A DNA stretch of 64,000 nt, taken from contig JAMYHL010000002.1 in NCBI GenBank assembly GCA_025531455.1, positions 682,001 to 746,000 on the forward strand. The letters are read 5' to 3'. Shown one piece after another: positions 1-10,942 of the stretch (position 1 is the first letter of the stretch; the number at the start of each line of letters is the position of its first letter). The notes under the pieces were generated by a model, which saw only the letters and a program-made list of their open reading frames with translations, ran no database searches and was not told the origin of the DNA. The position numbers and the translations under genes are program-made. This DNA comes from Apiotrichum sp. Y4204 (taxonomy: Eukaryota; Basidiomycota; Tremellomycetes; Trichosporonales; Trichosporonaceae).

Positions 1-779
1 ACACCGTCGACGGCTTCCAGGGCCAGGAAAAGGATATTATTATCCTCTCGTGTGTTCGTTCAGGCCCCAACCTGCAACACATTGGTTTCTTGAAAGACTT
101 CCGCCGTATGAACGTCGCCCTCACGCGTGCCAAGAGCTCGCTGTTTGTTATTGGCAACGCGGCGACGCTGGAACGTAGCGAGAGTGACTGGAAGGCGATT
201 GTTCGCGACGCTCGTGAGCGTGGCTGCCTTATCAACGTGAGTTGCTTGAATACTCCTGGCTGATGACAGTACAACAAGGATACGTTCCGCAGCTCCAAGG
301 ACGCGGTGTCCAAGCCCGTGCGCAAATCGTCTCCTGAAGCAAACTCAATTATACCCAAGGTCCTCCCGTGTCCTCCGAGCAAGCGCGCACAAGACAGCCC
401 GAACGCGGACGACGGCCCGCCCGAGAAGCGCGCCAAGGCCACGAATGGGCGCCCTGTCGCGGCCGGCAAGACGCCTCCGCCACCCCCACCACCAGGCGAT
501 CGGCCGCCCAGCCCTTCATCCCCTCCCAGCGATGGCCCATCGCGACCATCTGGCCCAGCAGGCCTCCCAGCTCGCCCGCCCGCCGGAGCCGCTGGCCCAA
601 ATGTCCGTCCACCCCCAGGCGGCAACGTCCGCCCCCCTCCCCGCCCTGCACCCCGTGCCGCCGAGGACGTTCTTTTCATGAAGAAGAAACGCCCCGGCCC
701 ACGCCCGCCGCCGAGCGGATCTGTCGGCAACGTGCGCACCGCGTACAACCAACATCTGGCAGGCGGTAAACGCAACTAG
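1..779 (+). CDS. SEN1: Sen1-type superfamily 1 RNA/DNA helicase, C-terminal end (partial)
   Basis: This is the 3' end of a nuclear Sen1/Upf1-family helicase, an enzyme that unwinds RNA:DNA hybrids during transcription termination. The visible exons are 1-236 and 270-779, separated by a 33-nt GT-AG intron with a ctgat branch site. Exon 1 carries the last helicase motifs: [19 protein letters not shown] (motif V region) and [16 protein letters not shown] (motif VI, with the arginine finger region). After the helicase core the protein ends in a tail of roughly 150 residues rich in Pro, Gly and Arg, including a run of seven prolines, and finishes in AGGKRN. The tail is low complexity and probably serves protein contacts or nuclear import; that is inference. 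The 5' part lies outside the window. Family assignment is firm; Sen1 rather than another Upf1-like member is likely but not proven by this fragment. Confidence 0.85.
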
Positions 780-870
780 TCGCCACAGAGCGACTAGGGA
801 ATATAAGTGTCACCCACTGCAAGGTGACAAGTGCAACCAGCCCGTGACTGTCGCCCACTGTAGGGCGACA
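777..870 (+). other. Three consecutive hairpins at and after the Sen1 stop codon
   Basis: Three perfect 7-bp stem-loops follow each other. Stem 1 pairs 777-783 with 790-796 (TAGTCGC/GCGACTA) and includes the TAG stop codon. Stem 2 pairs 808-814 with 823-829 (TGTCACC/GGTGACA). Stem 3 pairs 849-855 with 864-870 (TGTCGCC/GGCGACA). Stems 2 and 3 have 8-nt loops (cactgcaa and cactgtag) and are both followed by a gtgcaacca motif, so they form a 41-bp direct repeat. The one stem difference is a compensatory A-T to G-C pair change. They lie in the presumed 3'UTR between convergent SEN1 and COQ2. A structural or 3'-end processing role is inference. Confidence 0.6.
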
Positions 871-1074
871 GGTGCAACCAACGTCCGTAGATGCCACCCC
901 ATTGTTAGCACACAGTACAACTCTCATCAGCATTACCACACCATTATCACTTCAACCTCACCATCATGCCCCGTTCACCCTATGCAGCATTTTCAATCAT
1001 CATGCCGAAGAACCAGTATACATGCGAAGAGCGAAGCGTCCGATACATGCGAAGAGGAAGAATTGGCAGTAAGG

Positions 1075-2327
1075 TTATCCGATCATCGGAAGGACGACCT
1101 GGGGTCAGTGTCATGATAGCAAGTTTTGTCAACATCCTCGCGACTCACCTGGTGCACATAGTCGGCGGCCATACCCGCCCAGATGATGGGACCAGTGACG
1201 GTACCATTACTGACAAACTTGTTCCAGCAATCGGGCCGCGAGTCGAGGTTGACGGTGATGACCTGCCACGCGAGGTGTGCCGCACCGCCAAGACACGAGA
1301 TGGCATAGTACAGCGGGCCTGCGCCCATGGCATGCCCCGCAAGGGCAAGACACCCGACAAAGGTGGCGTAAAGGCTGCCGATGATGGGCTTGGAGTTATC
1401 CCCCCACGCGAGCGCCGTGCTCTTCACGCCAGCAGCGACATCATCCACCTTGTCCTGGTGCGCGTAGATTGTATCGTAGGCGACACAGTAGATCGCCGAG
1501 CCAATGTACAGCGGCGCGCACACTGCCCAGTTGACCGATCCCGCGACGGCCGCCCAGCCGAGGAGCGCGCCCCACTCGAAACACAGGCCGAGCACCACCT
1601 GCGGATAGTACGTGTACCGCTTCATGGCGGGGTATATCGCCACGAGGGGGAGGGATGCCGCGCCGAGCACGATGCTGTACGTGTTCAGCTGGGTGAGGAC
1701 CGCGAGGCCCAGCGCCATCTGCGTCGAGAGAAAGGCGAGCGCCGCGCCGTGCGAGACTTCCCCCGAGGCGATCGGCCGCGTCTTTGTGCGTTCTGGAATA
1801 AGCCACCAGAATAGATACTCTCTATTCTATTCTCTCCACTCACCCACGGCGCGGTCCATGCGCGCATCCCACATATCATTGATAATGCACCCGGCGCCAC
1901 GCATGACCACGGCGCCGACGCCAAACAGGCCAAGATACCAGAGACACGTTGTGACGGGCGCGGCGGTGGCCGTGCACGCCATGGTGATGCTCCACGCGCA
2001 CGGCCAGTACAGCAGCACCGAGCCGGTCGGCTTGTCGAGGCGCAGGAGGCGGAGGTACGGCTTGGCCTTGTCGAGGAACGAGGGCAGGCGGTCAATAAAC
2101 CCCGGTGCCGGCGCGGGAGGGGCTTCGGTCGTGGGGATAGCGGTCGAGATCGAGCTCGAGTTTGCCATGTTCGTATTTGTACTTGTGCTCGTACTTGTGG
2201 CGCGCACGATGCGCGGGGACCGCACCGCGCGCGCAGGGGAGAAGCGCGCAACGGCCGCGCGGCGGGATAGCGGGCCGAGGCCGAGGCCCGTGCGGGCGCA
2301 CGCGGAGCGCGCGAGCAACGGGATCAT
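1075..2327 (-). CDS. COQ2: 4-hydroxybenzoate polyprenyltransferase (ubiquinone biosynthesis)
   Basis: Predicted UbiA-family prenyltransferase that joins the polyprenyl tail to 4-hydroxybenzoate, the membrane-bound step of coenzyme Q synthesis in the mitochondrial inner membrane. Exons (minus strand) are 2327-1844, 1792-1149 and 1098-1075, giving 383 residues; introns are 51 and 50 nt and all phases close. The first Asp-rich motif reads NDMWDARMD and crosses into the conserved [13 protein letters not shown] exactly at the first splice junction, which validates that intron. A second Asp motif ([13 protein letters not shown]) and about eight hydrophobic segments follow. The N-terminus, [14 protein letters not shown] onwards, is rich in Arg, Ser and Ala and fits a mitochondrial presequence. 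I chose the ATG at 2327; the only in-frame codon just upstream is TTG. The gene converges on SEN1. Confidence 0.93.
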
Positions 2328-2723
2328 GCTGGCCAAGTGGGTGTGACTGCCTTTTGAGAGGTTGGAGAGGTGTTGCGAGACCGGCGCTTATCTCTGTTCG
2401 CTGTTCCGATCTCTCCAACTTTTGGCGGTGGCCAGTCGCCGCAGAGAGCGGCCGATGCGTGCCGAGCCGGAGTCGAGCCACGTGTCTAGGGTTTCTCGGT
2501 CTCTGTCTGCTCGGTCTCCATTACTTTTCTGCCATCTCCAATGTCAACAATGTATGCATGCTTAGCGCGTCCAGCGCGATATCTAGTCCGCGGACTCTAT
2601 GGCGGATAGTCGTGAATGCTAGGGAATGTCGGGCGGCATGGCCGAATGCAGGGCGTAAAGTCTATGAGCTATGTAATGGAAGGGGGACAAGACACAAGAG
2701 TACAACGCGAGCTGGAGCTCAGA
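2328..2723. other. Intergenic: COQ2 upstream region / 3' flank of the next gene
   Basis: This 396-bp stretch separates the COQ2 start from the stop of the GPI-anchored protein gene; both are on the minus strand. I see no coding exon, tRNA or clear promoter box, only mixed sequence that should contain the COQ2 promoter and the neighbour's 3'UTR. Confidence 0.5.
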
Positions 2724-4310
2724 TTAGAGGATCGAGGCGAGGGCGAGGGCGCCGAGGAGCATGCTAAGCGGGGCGCCGAGAGTTGGTGCGCCGTTCTTCG
2801 GCTTGTCGGTGGCGTTCGCCGCGGAGTCGGAGACGGGGGATCCGGTGTGCGAGCCCGACGGCGAGTTGGGAGGGGACGTGCTTCCAGGAAGGGGGGTCAT
2901 AATATCTGATGCCGACGGGTTCGCAGTGTTGTTCGCAGCTCCCTCGGAGCCGGCGGAGGTGGCCGGTGGCGTGGAAGGTGCCGTTCCCGTCACTGAGTAG
3001 CCCATTTTAGACCAGGTGGCACCCGACGTGATGGCAAAGTCGGAACCGAGCGCGTCGGCAATGTAGTAGATGTCGCCCTTGGAGTCCAGCTGGACAACTG
3101 ACTGGGGCGAGCACGCGTACGATGCGGCCTTGTCCTTGGAGGACGGAGCGGGGAGGATCTGGGTAGAGTTGATGAGGTTGGCAGCCATGGGACTGCCGGT
3201 AGTCAAGTTGTAGTTGGCCGGGTTGGTCCAGTGCGTAACGACGTAGGAGTTTGAGAAGTCGTGAGGGACAAACAGCATCGACTGCGGGGACGTGTTCTTG
3301 GCAGTCGGGAAGCTCACGGCCTGGCCGCTCGTGGCCGGAAGCGGCGAGCCGCCGCCCACTGTCGGGTACTTGACCGTCTGCGGCTGGAAGAAGCCAAAGT
3401 GGATAACAAACAGCTCAGCCTCGCCTTCGGCGACATTCGGGACACCAAAGAAGTTGATGTGGTTGTTGGCGAGTGCGGCCGTCGTGGCATAGTTGGCCGT
3501 GTCGAACGGCGGCGTGCCTACAGTCTGCCACGCGAGGGTCCCGCTGGCCTGATTCTTAATGTTGCCCATGTCGAGCGAGACCATTGGGTTGCCGCCACCG
3601 GGAAGCGAGAAGATGACGTTCGTGTCGTGGTCAAGGATGGCGGACGAGCGCGAGTCGGAAATCGCAGCCGGAGCTCCCGATGTGGACTGCTTGCTCCATG
3701 CGTCGCCATCAAAGTCGTACACATACACCGTTCCAACGTCCGACTTGTCCGCGCCGACGACGTACATCGCGTTGTTGAACTGCGACAACAGGCACTGCAT
3801 GTTGTCACCGTTGAACGGCGGGCGGCCCGTGGTGGTCAGCTCCTTGGTCGACGGGGCTGCGGTCAGCACGGGTCTCAAGGGAGTGTGAAGAGTGAAGCGA
3901 TGCGGTCGCGGGCCGTGAGGCCGAGTGCCACTGCGACCGATTCCAGAGATCTGGACCATCTGGCGAACAAGTTGTGCTCTGCATCGGCTCGCGTCTCGTT
4001 GGATCGTTGGCCGTTGGATCGTTGACCCCTTGGTATCCGATACGGCCACCCCAGTCATCCAGGGTTAGACCAAGCCACAGCGCACGGACGCTCGGGCACG
4101 ACAACACCAAGAGAGATTCCCAGTTCCCTAACAATCGGACAATCATGAATCAAGAATCAAGTACTCACATCCCCAGCTGGACGACGGGCCGAGTGCGACA
4201 TCCTTCTCGCCTCCAAAGGCGTAGAGGTTGAAGTTGGAATCGAACTGGACACAGGTTGTCGCTGCGGCGAGCGACGGAAGAAGGGCGGCAAGCGCGAGAA
4301 GGGCAGCCAT
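2724..4310 (-). CDS. Secreted GPI-anchored surface protein with a kelch-like N-terminus
   Basis: Exons (minus strand) are 4310-4169 and 3856-2724, giving 424 residues; the 312-nt intron is long for this genome but the phases fit (T|CC). The protein starts with a signal peptide (MAALLALAALLPSLAAATT) and enters NLYAFGGEKD, which resembles a kelch/beta-propeller blade; MYVVGADKS and GTVYVYDFDG further on look like additional blades. The C-terminal third is a Ser/Thr/Pro/Gly-rich stalk ending in a hydrophobic tail (APLSMLLGALALASIL) preceded by small residues, a typical GPI attachment signal. It is therefore predicted to sit at the plasma membrane or cell wall. I recognise no enzyme motif and do not assign a function. 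An open frame continues 5' of the acceptor into the intron, but its composition is not protein-like. Confidence 0.75.
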
Positions 4311-6671
4311 GGTGGCGAGGACAAGAATGTGAATGAGAGGAAGAGCGAAGTGGTTGAACGGGACTCAAAAGATGTTAAGACAAGAAAAGCGGGAGGGCGA
4401 GAGGGGGAAGAGGATGCTGTGTCCGCTACAGCCAGCGAGATATAGTATAAGCGATGCGTGCCAAGGATATTCGAGGCCGACGTCGCGCGACGAGTAACTT
4501 CTAAAATAGAATGCGAGTGTGCACACAGAGGAGCTGGGCGAGGCAGTTAAAGGCCAAAGGAGTGCAAGTGACGGAAGAGGATATGAGTGAGAGAGGAAAG
4601 AGGGAGAGGTGTGCACAAGGAAGAGGCAGGACTTTTGTTACGCACACATTGCCATAGCTCCTACTTTTGCTGTACCTCAGACACAGACACCATCCCCCCC
4701 CCTCGAGACATCCCATCGCTTATTCAAGAATACCCAGATCCCCTCTTCCAGTCCCTCGATCCCTCACGCACATTCCCCTTGCCACCGTCCCAGCTGGTCC
4801 ATTTCTGCCGCCCATGCTGCCGTATTCTGCAGTCCCTCTGCTCCCTTCTCCGTTACAGGACACCCTTCTAAGGGTTCTTTGTCCCAGAGTGACCCTTGTC
4901 CCCGGGTCCCCGGCCCAGCCACCGGCGCGCGTCGTGCGTCTGAATCCCTGGCAGACAGGCTGCGGCTGAGTTGCAACTGTCCATCGGCCATCGCGGCTAC
5001 CAAAAACCCTGAGCGCAGCGTCCTCGACTTTGTGCAGCCGGCTGGAAAGGAGCTTTGTTCGTCCCATTGCACTGGCATGGCCGTGAATAGCACGAATGCC
5101 ATTGGATCATTTGCCGATGGCGGCCACGCGGATATCAGCGGACGGGATGCTGCGTGCTGTGCTGCAGCGGACCGCTTTGCGATACAGCCTCGGCCACAAA
5201 CGTGCAGGGCGCAGCATGTGGTTAGGGGTCTCTCGCACCATCACACGCAGCACAACTAGCGTGTCAGCTGTCCGCATTCCCAGCCTCCAGCGGCACCAAC
5301 TAGACTCTTACACCTGTGGCCCGGCGCTTATTTTGACAGTTGCGCCAAGCAGAGTCCAGACATCAAGTGGGCCACAGTGCAGCATAGGAGACTTTAATTT
5401 CAGTTTTACGTGTAGGCAGGGTGCACCATGTAGATCCGTCACTCAGGCCCGCCAGGCCCCGCATTGGCCAGGCCCATGGCCGGCCCATGTGTCCCCAAGG
5501 GCGACGGAGAGCCTGAGGGAGGCTGCGAGACGGCAAAACTGGCCGTTCAACATATCTCTGAGCTCTGCCTCTACTGAACAGGACCCACTACTGTGCCGGG
5601 AGCCAGGACGAGCTCGACAAGACCCAGAAAGGAAGTGGCCTCCCAAAGCATGGCCAAAAGCATGGTCAAATCTGATTCTGCTCATTGGGCAGCGGGCACG
5701 GAAACGGATTGCCCGTGCGCAGCGCCACTCCAGCGCCACAGCACTGCCTCTACCAGACTGGAATCGCGCCACCGTACTCGCGTATGGCCCCCGATCTTGG
5801 CCATGTGTGCGTCGCGCTGAAACGAGGTGCACATGGTCAACTCGTAACACCAAGTGCCTACAATTTCCTTATGCGCGATGAATAAAGCGCATGCTGCTGC
5901 CAGCAGCATGCGCTTTATAAGAGTTCCCAGACGGTGAAGCTGTCACTTAGTCTTGCAATCCTGCTAGCTGTTGGATCGTTGGCCGTTGGAGCTTTGGAGC
6001 TTCTTACGATCTTTCATCACAGTCAGACTGCTGATCCCCTTTTCATCAACAATGCTGATCTTTTTGGCATCTGCTTCTGGGCTTCTAAAAGGATCGAGCA
6101 TCTGAAGTTCTCGATCGGCGTGTGTTAGAACCTAAAACGGGGGAGTGGGTCTTTACGTGATCCAGAGCCAATTTGGACATCCGCCGACTGCCAAATGCAA
6201 CCAATGCGCAGTGCCTGCGGACCTGCGGACCTGCGGACATGCACCCCCGTCCGCGTCCGCAATTGAATTGGTTTTGACCCGCTGCCCGTGGATGACCTGC
6301 AACTGAGCTTTCGTTGACGTCTACTTATCCACTTTTCCGTTCCAAGTAGGAGATGCGTAGAGTAGAACCATACAAGCCATACACAAGTCTTTCTAGACTC
6401 GGACGGCAATCGCCGGCAACTGGAACGATGCGATACTCCTGGGGGGCTGCAGACAAACGGCGCTATGACCGCATCGGGGCCCCGGTTAGATAACCCCGAA
6501 AGACCGTTTGTGTGGCGCGTTTGGTACAACGACGCAGATCAGAGTGCAACAACCAGCACGACCATTCGAGATGAGCATGACCTTGGCATGCGGTCTGAGC
6601 TATTTGGTTCTCGAAGAACACACACGTTCAGATCCCAAGCATTGCATCACCACCCACATCACTCGCCCATC
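4311..6671. other. 2.4-kb intergenic region with no supported gene
   Basis: This is a divergent interval between the GPI-protein gene (-) and NTF2 (+). The stretch 4667-4890 is C/T-rich on the plus strand, as 5' leaders often are, but the open frames behind it (for example 4609-5259) lack a recognisable domain or convincing splice structure. A 64-codon frame at 5934-6128 looks signal-peptide-like but has no ATG. The region holds a perfect inverted repeat at 5882-5918, listed separately. Confidence 0.5.
5882..5918. repeat. Near-perfect 37-bp palindrome (18-bp arms, 1-nt centre)
   Basis: Left arm 5882-5899 (ATAAAGCGCATGCTGCTG) is the exact reverse complement of right arm 5901-5918, with only c5900 between them. 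Such an element can form a cruciform in DNA or a strong hairpin in RNA. No gene of certain standing adjoins it. Confidence 0.9.
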
Positions 6672-7756
6672 ATGTCCATCGACCAGATCGCGCAGCAGGT
6701 GAGCAATTCACGCGCGTAACGGGGCCGCGAAAAGCGCAGTTACTCGGAAGCGAGGCGAGCTGAGAATACCGCTGACAACAGTTCACCGGTACGCGATAAC
6801 CTCTTCCCACGGCGCCGGACGCCGACACGCGCCGCGCCAAATGGATCGACACTGACCCCAGACTACTACTACCAGACATTCGACGCGGACCGCGCGGGGC
6901 TGGCCCCGCTCTACGTGCGTGTTGGGAGCTGCGGGACGGCTAGCTGAGCTCGCATCGCGAAGCACAGAGAATCAACGGGGAGAGTTCGGACACATGTGGT
7001 CTGGGCGCTCTCCGCTCTCCCGCAACTCGCGTCCGCTCCAGACTAACTTGCTGACGCCGCAGCGCGATACGTCGATGCTTACCTGGGAGAACCAGCAGAT
7101 CCTGGGCACCGCATCAATCATTGAGAAGCTCCAGGTGCGTTTGGCTTGGCGGGACGTTGGGTTTGAGAACAGTTGAGCAAGAGAAGAAGTTGAGCTTGGG
7201 CTCGGGCGCGTGCTTCTGTTGCAGCACGGAAGCCGAACGGCGCATGACTGCACTTTGCGCACACCTGGCTCCCGGCCCCATCGGCTCCGCTCGCTTCTCG
7301 CCATCGCCTTTCGGCGCTGAGCTCTCATCGGCGCACAATCACTAACGCGCAGGGCCTCCCCTTCACACGCGTGGTTCACAAGGTCGTGACGCGTGACGCG
7401 CAGCCGGCGTCCGCGACCGTCGCATCTATCCTTGTCCTCGTCACTGGCCAGTTGATTGTTGACGACGGATCCAACATCCTCCAGTTCTCGCAGATGTTTC
7501 ACGTGAGTGCACTAATGAAGCGCGTAGAAGTGTGTTTTGCAGGAGCGAGGCATTACGGGTGGTTCATCTACCCTACCCGTCCTGTTGAGCGATCATCTCC
7601 CGCGCCAGCACCTATCCGAAGTACTCACTAACATGCAGCTCGTTCCTGACGGAGGAAGCTACTTTGTGTACGTTCTGATCTCGCGTCTCCTCTCTTCAGA
7701 CTCTCAGACTAACAACTTTCAGCCAGAACGACGTGTTCCGCCTTGTGTACGGATAG
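6672..7756 (+). CDS. NTF2: Nuclear transport factor 2 (Ran-GDP importer)
   Basis: Small homodimeric carrier that brings Ran-GDP into the nucleus through FG-nucleoporins. Seven exons: 6672-6698, 6782-6788, 6862-6914, 7063-7134, 7353-7502, 7640-7668 and 7723-7756, totalling 124 codons (123 residues), the usual family length. The protein opens MSIDQIAQQFTDYYYQ and continues through TFDADRAGLAPLYRD, LTWENQQILG, LPFTRVVHKV, a QLIVDDG strand and FSQMFHLVPD, ending in QNDVFRLVYG; every splice junction falls inside a conserved NTF2 segment. Exon 2 is only 7 nt, which is unusual but required by the frame (G|AC giving Asp). The gene converges on FAP7. Confidence is high. Confidence 0.95.
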
Positions 7757-8053
7757 ACTCCCACATAATCCTAGAGGCGGGCGGCGAGAGACGTAGACTT
7801 ATGTGGGCGGCCGGCGCAGAGCAGCAGCACCTTGGGTGGCGGCGGTGGTTAATTCATGCACGATATATACCATTTCCCCTGCGGCAAAGCAGTGACCAAG
7901 GCTTTTGACATTGGTGGAGCGCGCCGTCCATCCGAGCATCACTCTCCTTGAAGGATTAATCGCGCCCTCGCCCGGCCTCTACACAATCTCGTCTAGATCT
8001 AGTTGCATAGTACATGACAATTAGCGCAGCTTGCGCGCAATACACGTCCCTTT

Positions 8054-8857
8054 CTACTCGTCATGCACGCCGCTTTCGCGGTCGCTGCGCCACTGGCGGG
8101 CCCACGCCGCGATGCGGCCAACATTGTCCTCGACCTCGTTGTCGCCCCCCGAGCCGTCGCTCTGCAGTTCGACGATAATCTCCTCGTCATAGCTTTCGCG
8201 CGTCTCGGTCAGGCACGTGAGCATGATCTCGGCGGTGATGTTCTCCGTAATCTTGTTCTCCGGGTAGTTTCTGATGTCAGCGAGCGTGCTAAAATGGCGA
8301 GTGCCGGCTGGGGAAGAATGCAACAGCCTCGACGCCTGAGTCGCACCAGATCGCAAGAGAAAGCCCATCTGGAAACCTGCAGTATACATGATAACACTCA
8401 CCGGGCAGTCAGCCGCTCGTGGAGTACCGTGTTGTCGCAGCGGAACACGACCGCAAGGTCAATCCAGCGCTCGGGGAAGAGCGAAGGGTCGTGGTGGTCG
8501 AGGATAAAGCCTGGCGTCAGAGAAATGCAACAAGGGTGGGGGCGATGCAGAGATGGAAATCCGCGCTAAACATTTCCTCACGCTCCACGTACCATGCTCA
8601 GCCGGTCCGTCGCGCGGGTTCACCACCTCCTCGAGGTAATCCAGCAGCCTGTCCTCGTCGACAATATAGCTCTGCCACTCGTCGTCCCATCCCTCATGGA
8701 AGCCGTGCTCCTTGACGATATCGCCAATATTGAGGTGCACGAGCGGCGCGTCCGTGTCCGCCTCGGCGGCGAGCACCTGCGAGTGCAGCGTCTTGCCCGT
8801 CCCCGGCGTTCCGGTCAGCAGGATAATCGGGTGCCGGCGCGGGTGGTGTGTTGTCAT
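8054..8857 (-). CDS. FAP7: Fap7/AK6-type adenylate kinase-like NTPase, 40S ribosome maturation
   Basis: Ortholog of yeast Fap7 and human AK6/hCINAP, a nuclear NTPase that binds Rps14 and acts in late 20S pre-rRNA processing. Exons (minus strand) are 8857-8593, 8510-8402 and 8270-8054, giving 196 residues; introns are 82 and 131 nt. The P-loop is GTPGTGKT (residues 16-23), followed by NIGDIVKEHGFHEGWDDEW, DEDRLLDYLEE, the conserved FILDHHDPSLFPERWIDLAVV and LHERLTARNYPENKI. The C-terminus is acidic (SGGDNEVEDN) and Trp-rich, as in the family. The ATG at 8857 gives the expected short leader before the P-loop; the open frame continues upstream without a better start. It lies tandem to BUD22, another ribosome-biogenesis gene. 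Confidence 0.94.
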
Positions 8858-9046
8858 TGTGGGTGAGTGATGGAGCAGAGATCGCAACGGGTCTGAGAAC
8901 TGGGCACTTGTTGTGGTTGTCGTTGTTGAGCTCGAGCGGCTTTCAACTTTTAGGTGGCGACTGCGGGAGCAAATCACATAATGGATATACGGATATAAGA
9001 TAACACTATGCCAAGGCTATAAATGCAATTTCGTCCTCCAGGCATG

Positions 9047-10942
9047 CTAGTCGAACACAATCTTGGTCGCCTTGGGCGCGTCCTTGATAGCCATTTCGCG
9101 CGCCTTGCGAGCCCGCGCCGCCTCCCACGAGGGATGCACCTTGTCGTCCGTCTTGGCTGGCGGTGCGGACGGCGCCGATGCGGCTGGTCTCGGTGCCGCC
9201 GATGCAGCAACGCGGGCCGGAGCCCTCGACGCGGGACGCGGCGGCGCGGCTTCGGAGCTCGGTTCGGCCCCATCCGCTCCCCGGCGTGCGCCCCAGCCGC
9301 CATCGCGCACCTGGCCTTGCGGGCCGCGAACCTCCGCCTCTCGCGCCTTGACGACATGCTTTGCGTTTTTGCCGTACTTTTTCTCCCAGATCCTGCTGTC
9401 AGAGACTGCTGTACACGTATGACTCACGCTTGGCGCGCACGCTGGCCGCGGCGGTTCTTGCGCGGCGGCGCCTTGCTCCCGATCGTGCCTGTCGGGTCAT
9501 AGTCCATGTCCGGGTCCGAGTCGCTGTCGCCGGCCGTGAAGCCCGCCGCGAGTGAAGGGAGGAACATGGACGAGCCTGTCGCCTTCGGAGGTACCTTCTC
9601 GGCCTTCTTAAGCTTCCTGTCTTCCGTAACCTCCTTCTTGACCTCCTTCTTGACTTCCTTGGTCGGCTTGGCCTTTTTGGGCGGCGGGGCGTCGTCCGAC
9701 GAGGGTGGAGCAGCGATGGACTCGTCCGAGTCAGACGGGGGGGCAATGTCGTATCCCTCGCCGTCGACCGATCCCGACTCCCACCCGTCGTCCTCTCCTT
9801 CCTCGCCGTCAAGGTCACCCGACTCCCACCCAGCCTCGTCCGCCGCCTTGTCCTGCATGACGACCTCGTCGTCGCTCTGAAGTGCGAGCACGGGCTCCTC
9901 GTCGCCAGACTCGGCGTCGCCCATGCTTCCCTCGTCCTCCGACTCGGACTCCTCGTACCGCCGCTTCTTGTTCGGCTCGGCCTTCGCCCCAAAGCTCAAC
10001 GTCGCTCCAGGCTCAGCGAGGATCCATGCCAGTGTCGGCTTGACAGCGTCCGCGACGTGCTTCGCGCTACAGAGGCGGTTCTCGACCTTAGCGATCACTT
10101 CGGGCGAGGTGGACGACGATGCGGCGACAGACGGAGTCTGAGGAAGTGCGGAGGTCACGGCATCAGGGAGGCCAGCGTGCTTGAACACATGGTGCTTCCT
10201 CAGCTTCTGTCGCAAGTGCGTGGTCGCCACCGCATTCAGCTGAATAACCTGGTGGGTTAGAAATATCCCAATAAGGCACCCACAGATAGAAACTTGAGCT
10301 GAGTCTCGAGCTCCGCGACCTCAGAAGTATTGCCCTTGGTTCTGTGGGTTAGCTCGCTTACATGGTACAACCCACTTGAGGAAACGGATCTTCTTGATCA
10401 GCCGCATGGTCTCCTCGCGCTTCGCCTGCTTGAACACTGGGTGCAGCTTCTTGAGTGCCGTGGGCTGGAGTCAGTGGGTGCGATAGAGGTGTAGCATACT
10501 CAGAATACTCACAATACGCTCAGCGACCTTCGCAACGTCGACACCCTCGGCCTTCTTCTCTTCCTTGCCCGCGTCGCCAGCTGCAGACGCCTCGGCACCC
10601 TCAGCTTCCAGTCGCCGCTACATGTCAGCCAAGCACAGTGCCGCTACATACCTGGATAGCAAGCCGTTTCGCCTCCTCGCGCATCTTTCCCGTCCGCTTA
10701 CGTTTCTTGCTCGGCGGCGCTTCGCCATCCGCCGGCTCAGCACCAGCCTCCTCGCCGTCCTCCGCCACGGCCCGCTCGTCAACAACCACCGGCGACTCCT
10801 CGTTCTCCGCCTCGACAGGCGGCTCCTCGACAGGCGCCTCCTCGATCTGCTCGCCCCTCTCAGCCGCAGCCGCAGCAGCAATCGCCGCGCGCTTCGCCTC
10901 CTCACGCTGCTTTCCGGACCGTTTCCGCTTCGCCTCGGGCAT
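9047..10942 (-). CDS. BUD22: Bud22/SRFBP1-family ribosome biogenesis protein
   Basis: Predicted nucleolar protein of the Bud22 family, needed for 18S rRNA maturation. Exons (minus strand) are 10942-10652, 10617-10513, 10464-10376, 10341-10284, 10248-9428 and 9392-9047, giving 569 residues. Four of the five introns are 34-35 nt, two with GTGGGT donors. The N-terminus has repeated basic KRKRSGKQREEAKR and KRKRTGKMREEAKR boxes separated by acidic Ala/Glu stretches. A helical block (LKKLHPVFKQAKREETMRL, then TKGNTSEVAELETQL) matches the family core. The middle is Asp/Glu/Ser-rich with DGWESG-type repeats. The end carries the family signature NRRGQRARQA-IWEKKYGKNA and a closing VHPSWEAAR...KIVFD. 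The signature spans the last splice site, confirming it. A cagcag acceptor there leaves one-residue uncertainty. Confidence 0.88.

Noticed and set aside
4609..5259. 216-codon open frame on the plus strand
   Set aside because: Composition is not protein-like, there is no domain, and the start lies in low-complexity sequence; GC-rich DNA yields such frames often.
5934..6128. 64-codon frame with a hydrophobic, signal-peptide-like start
   Set aside because: It begins with GTG rather than ATG, has no domain, and overlaps the dispersed 21-bp repeat.
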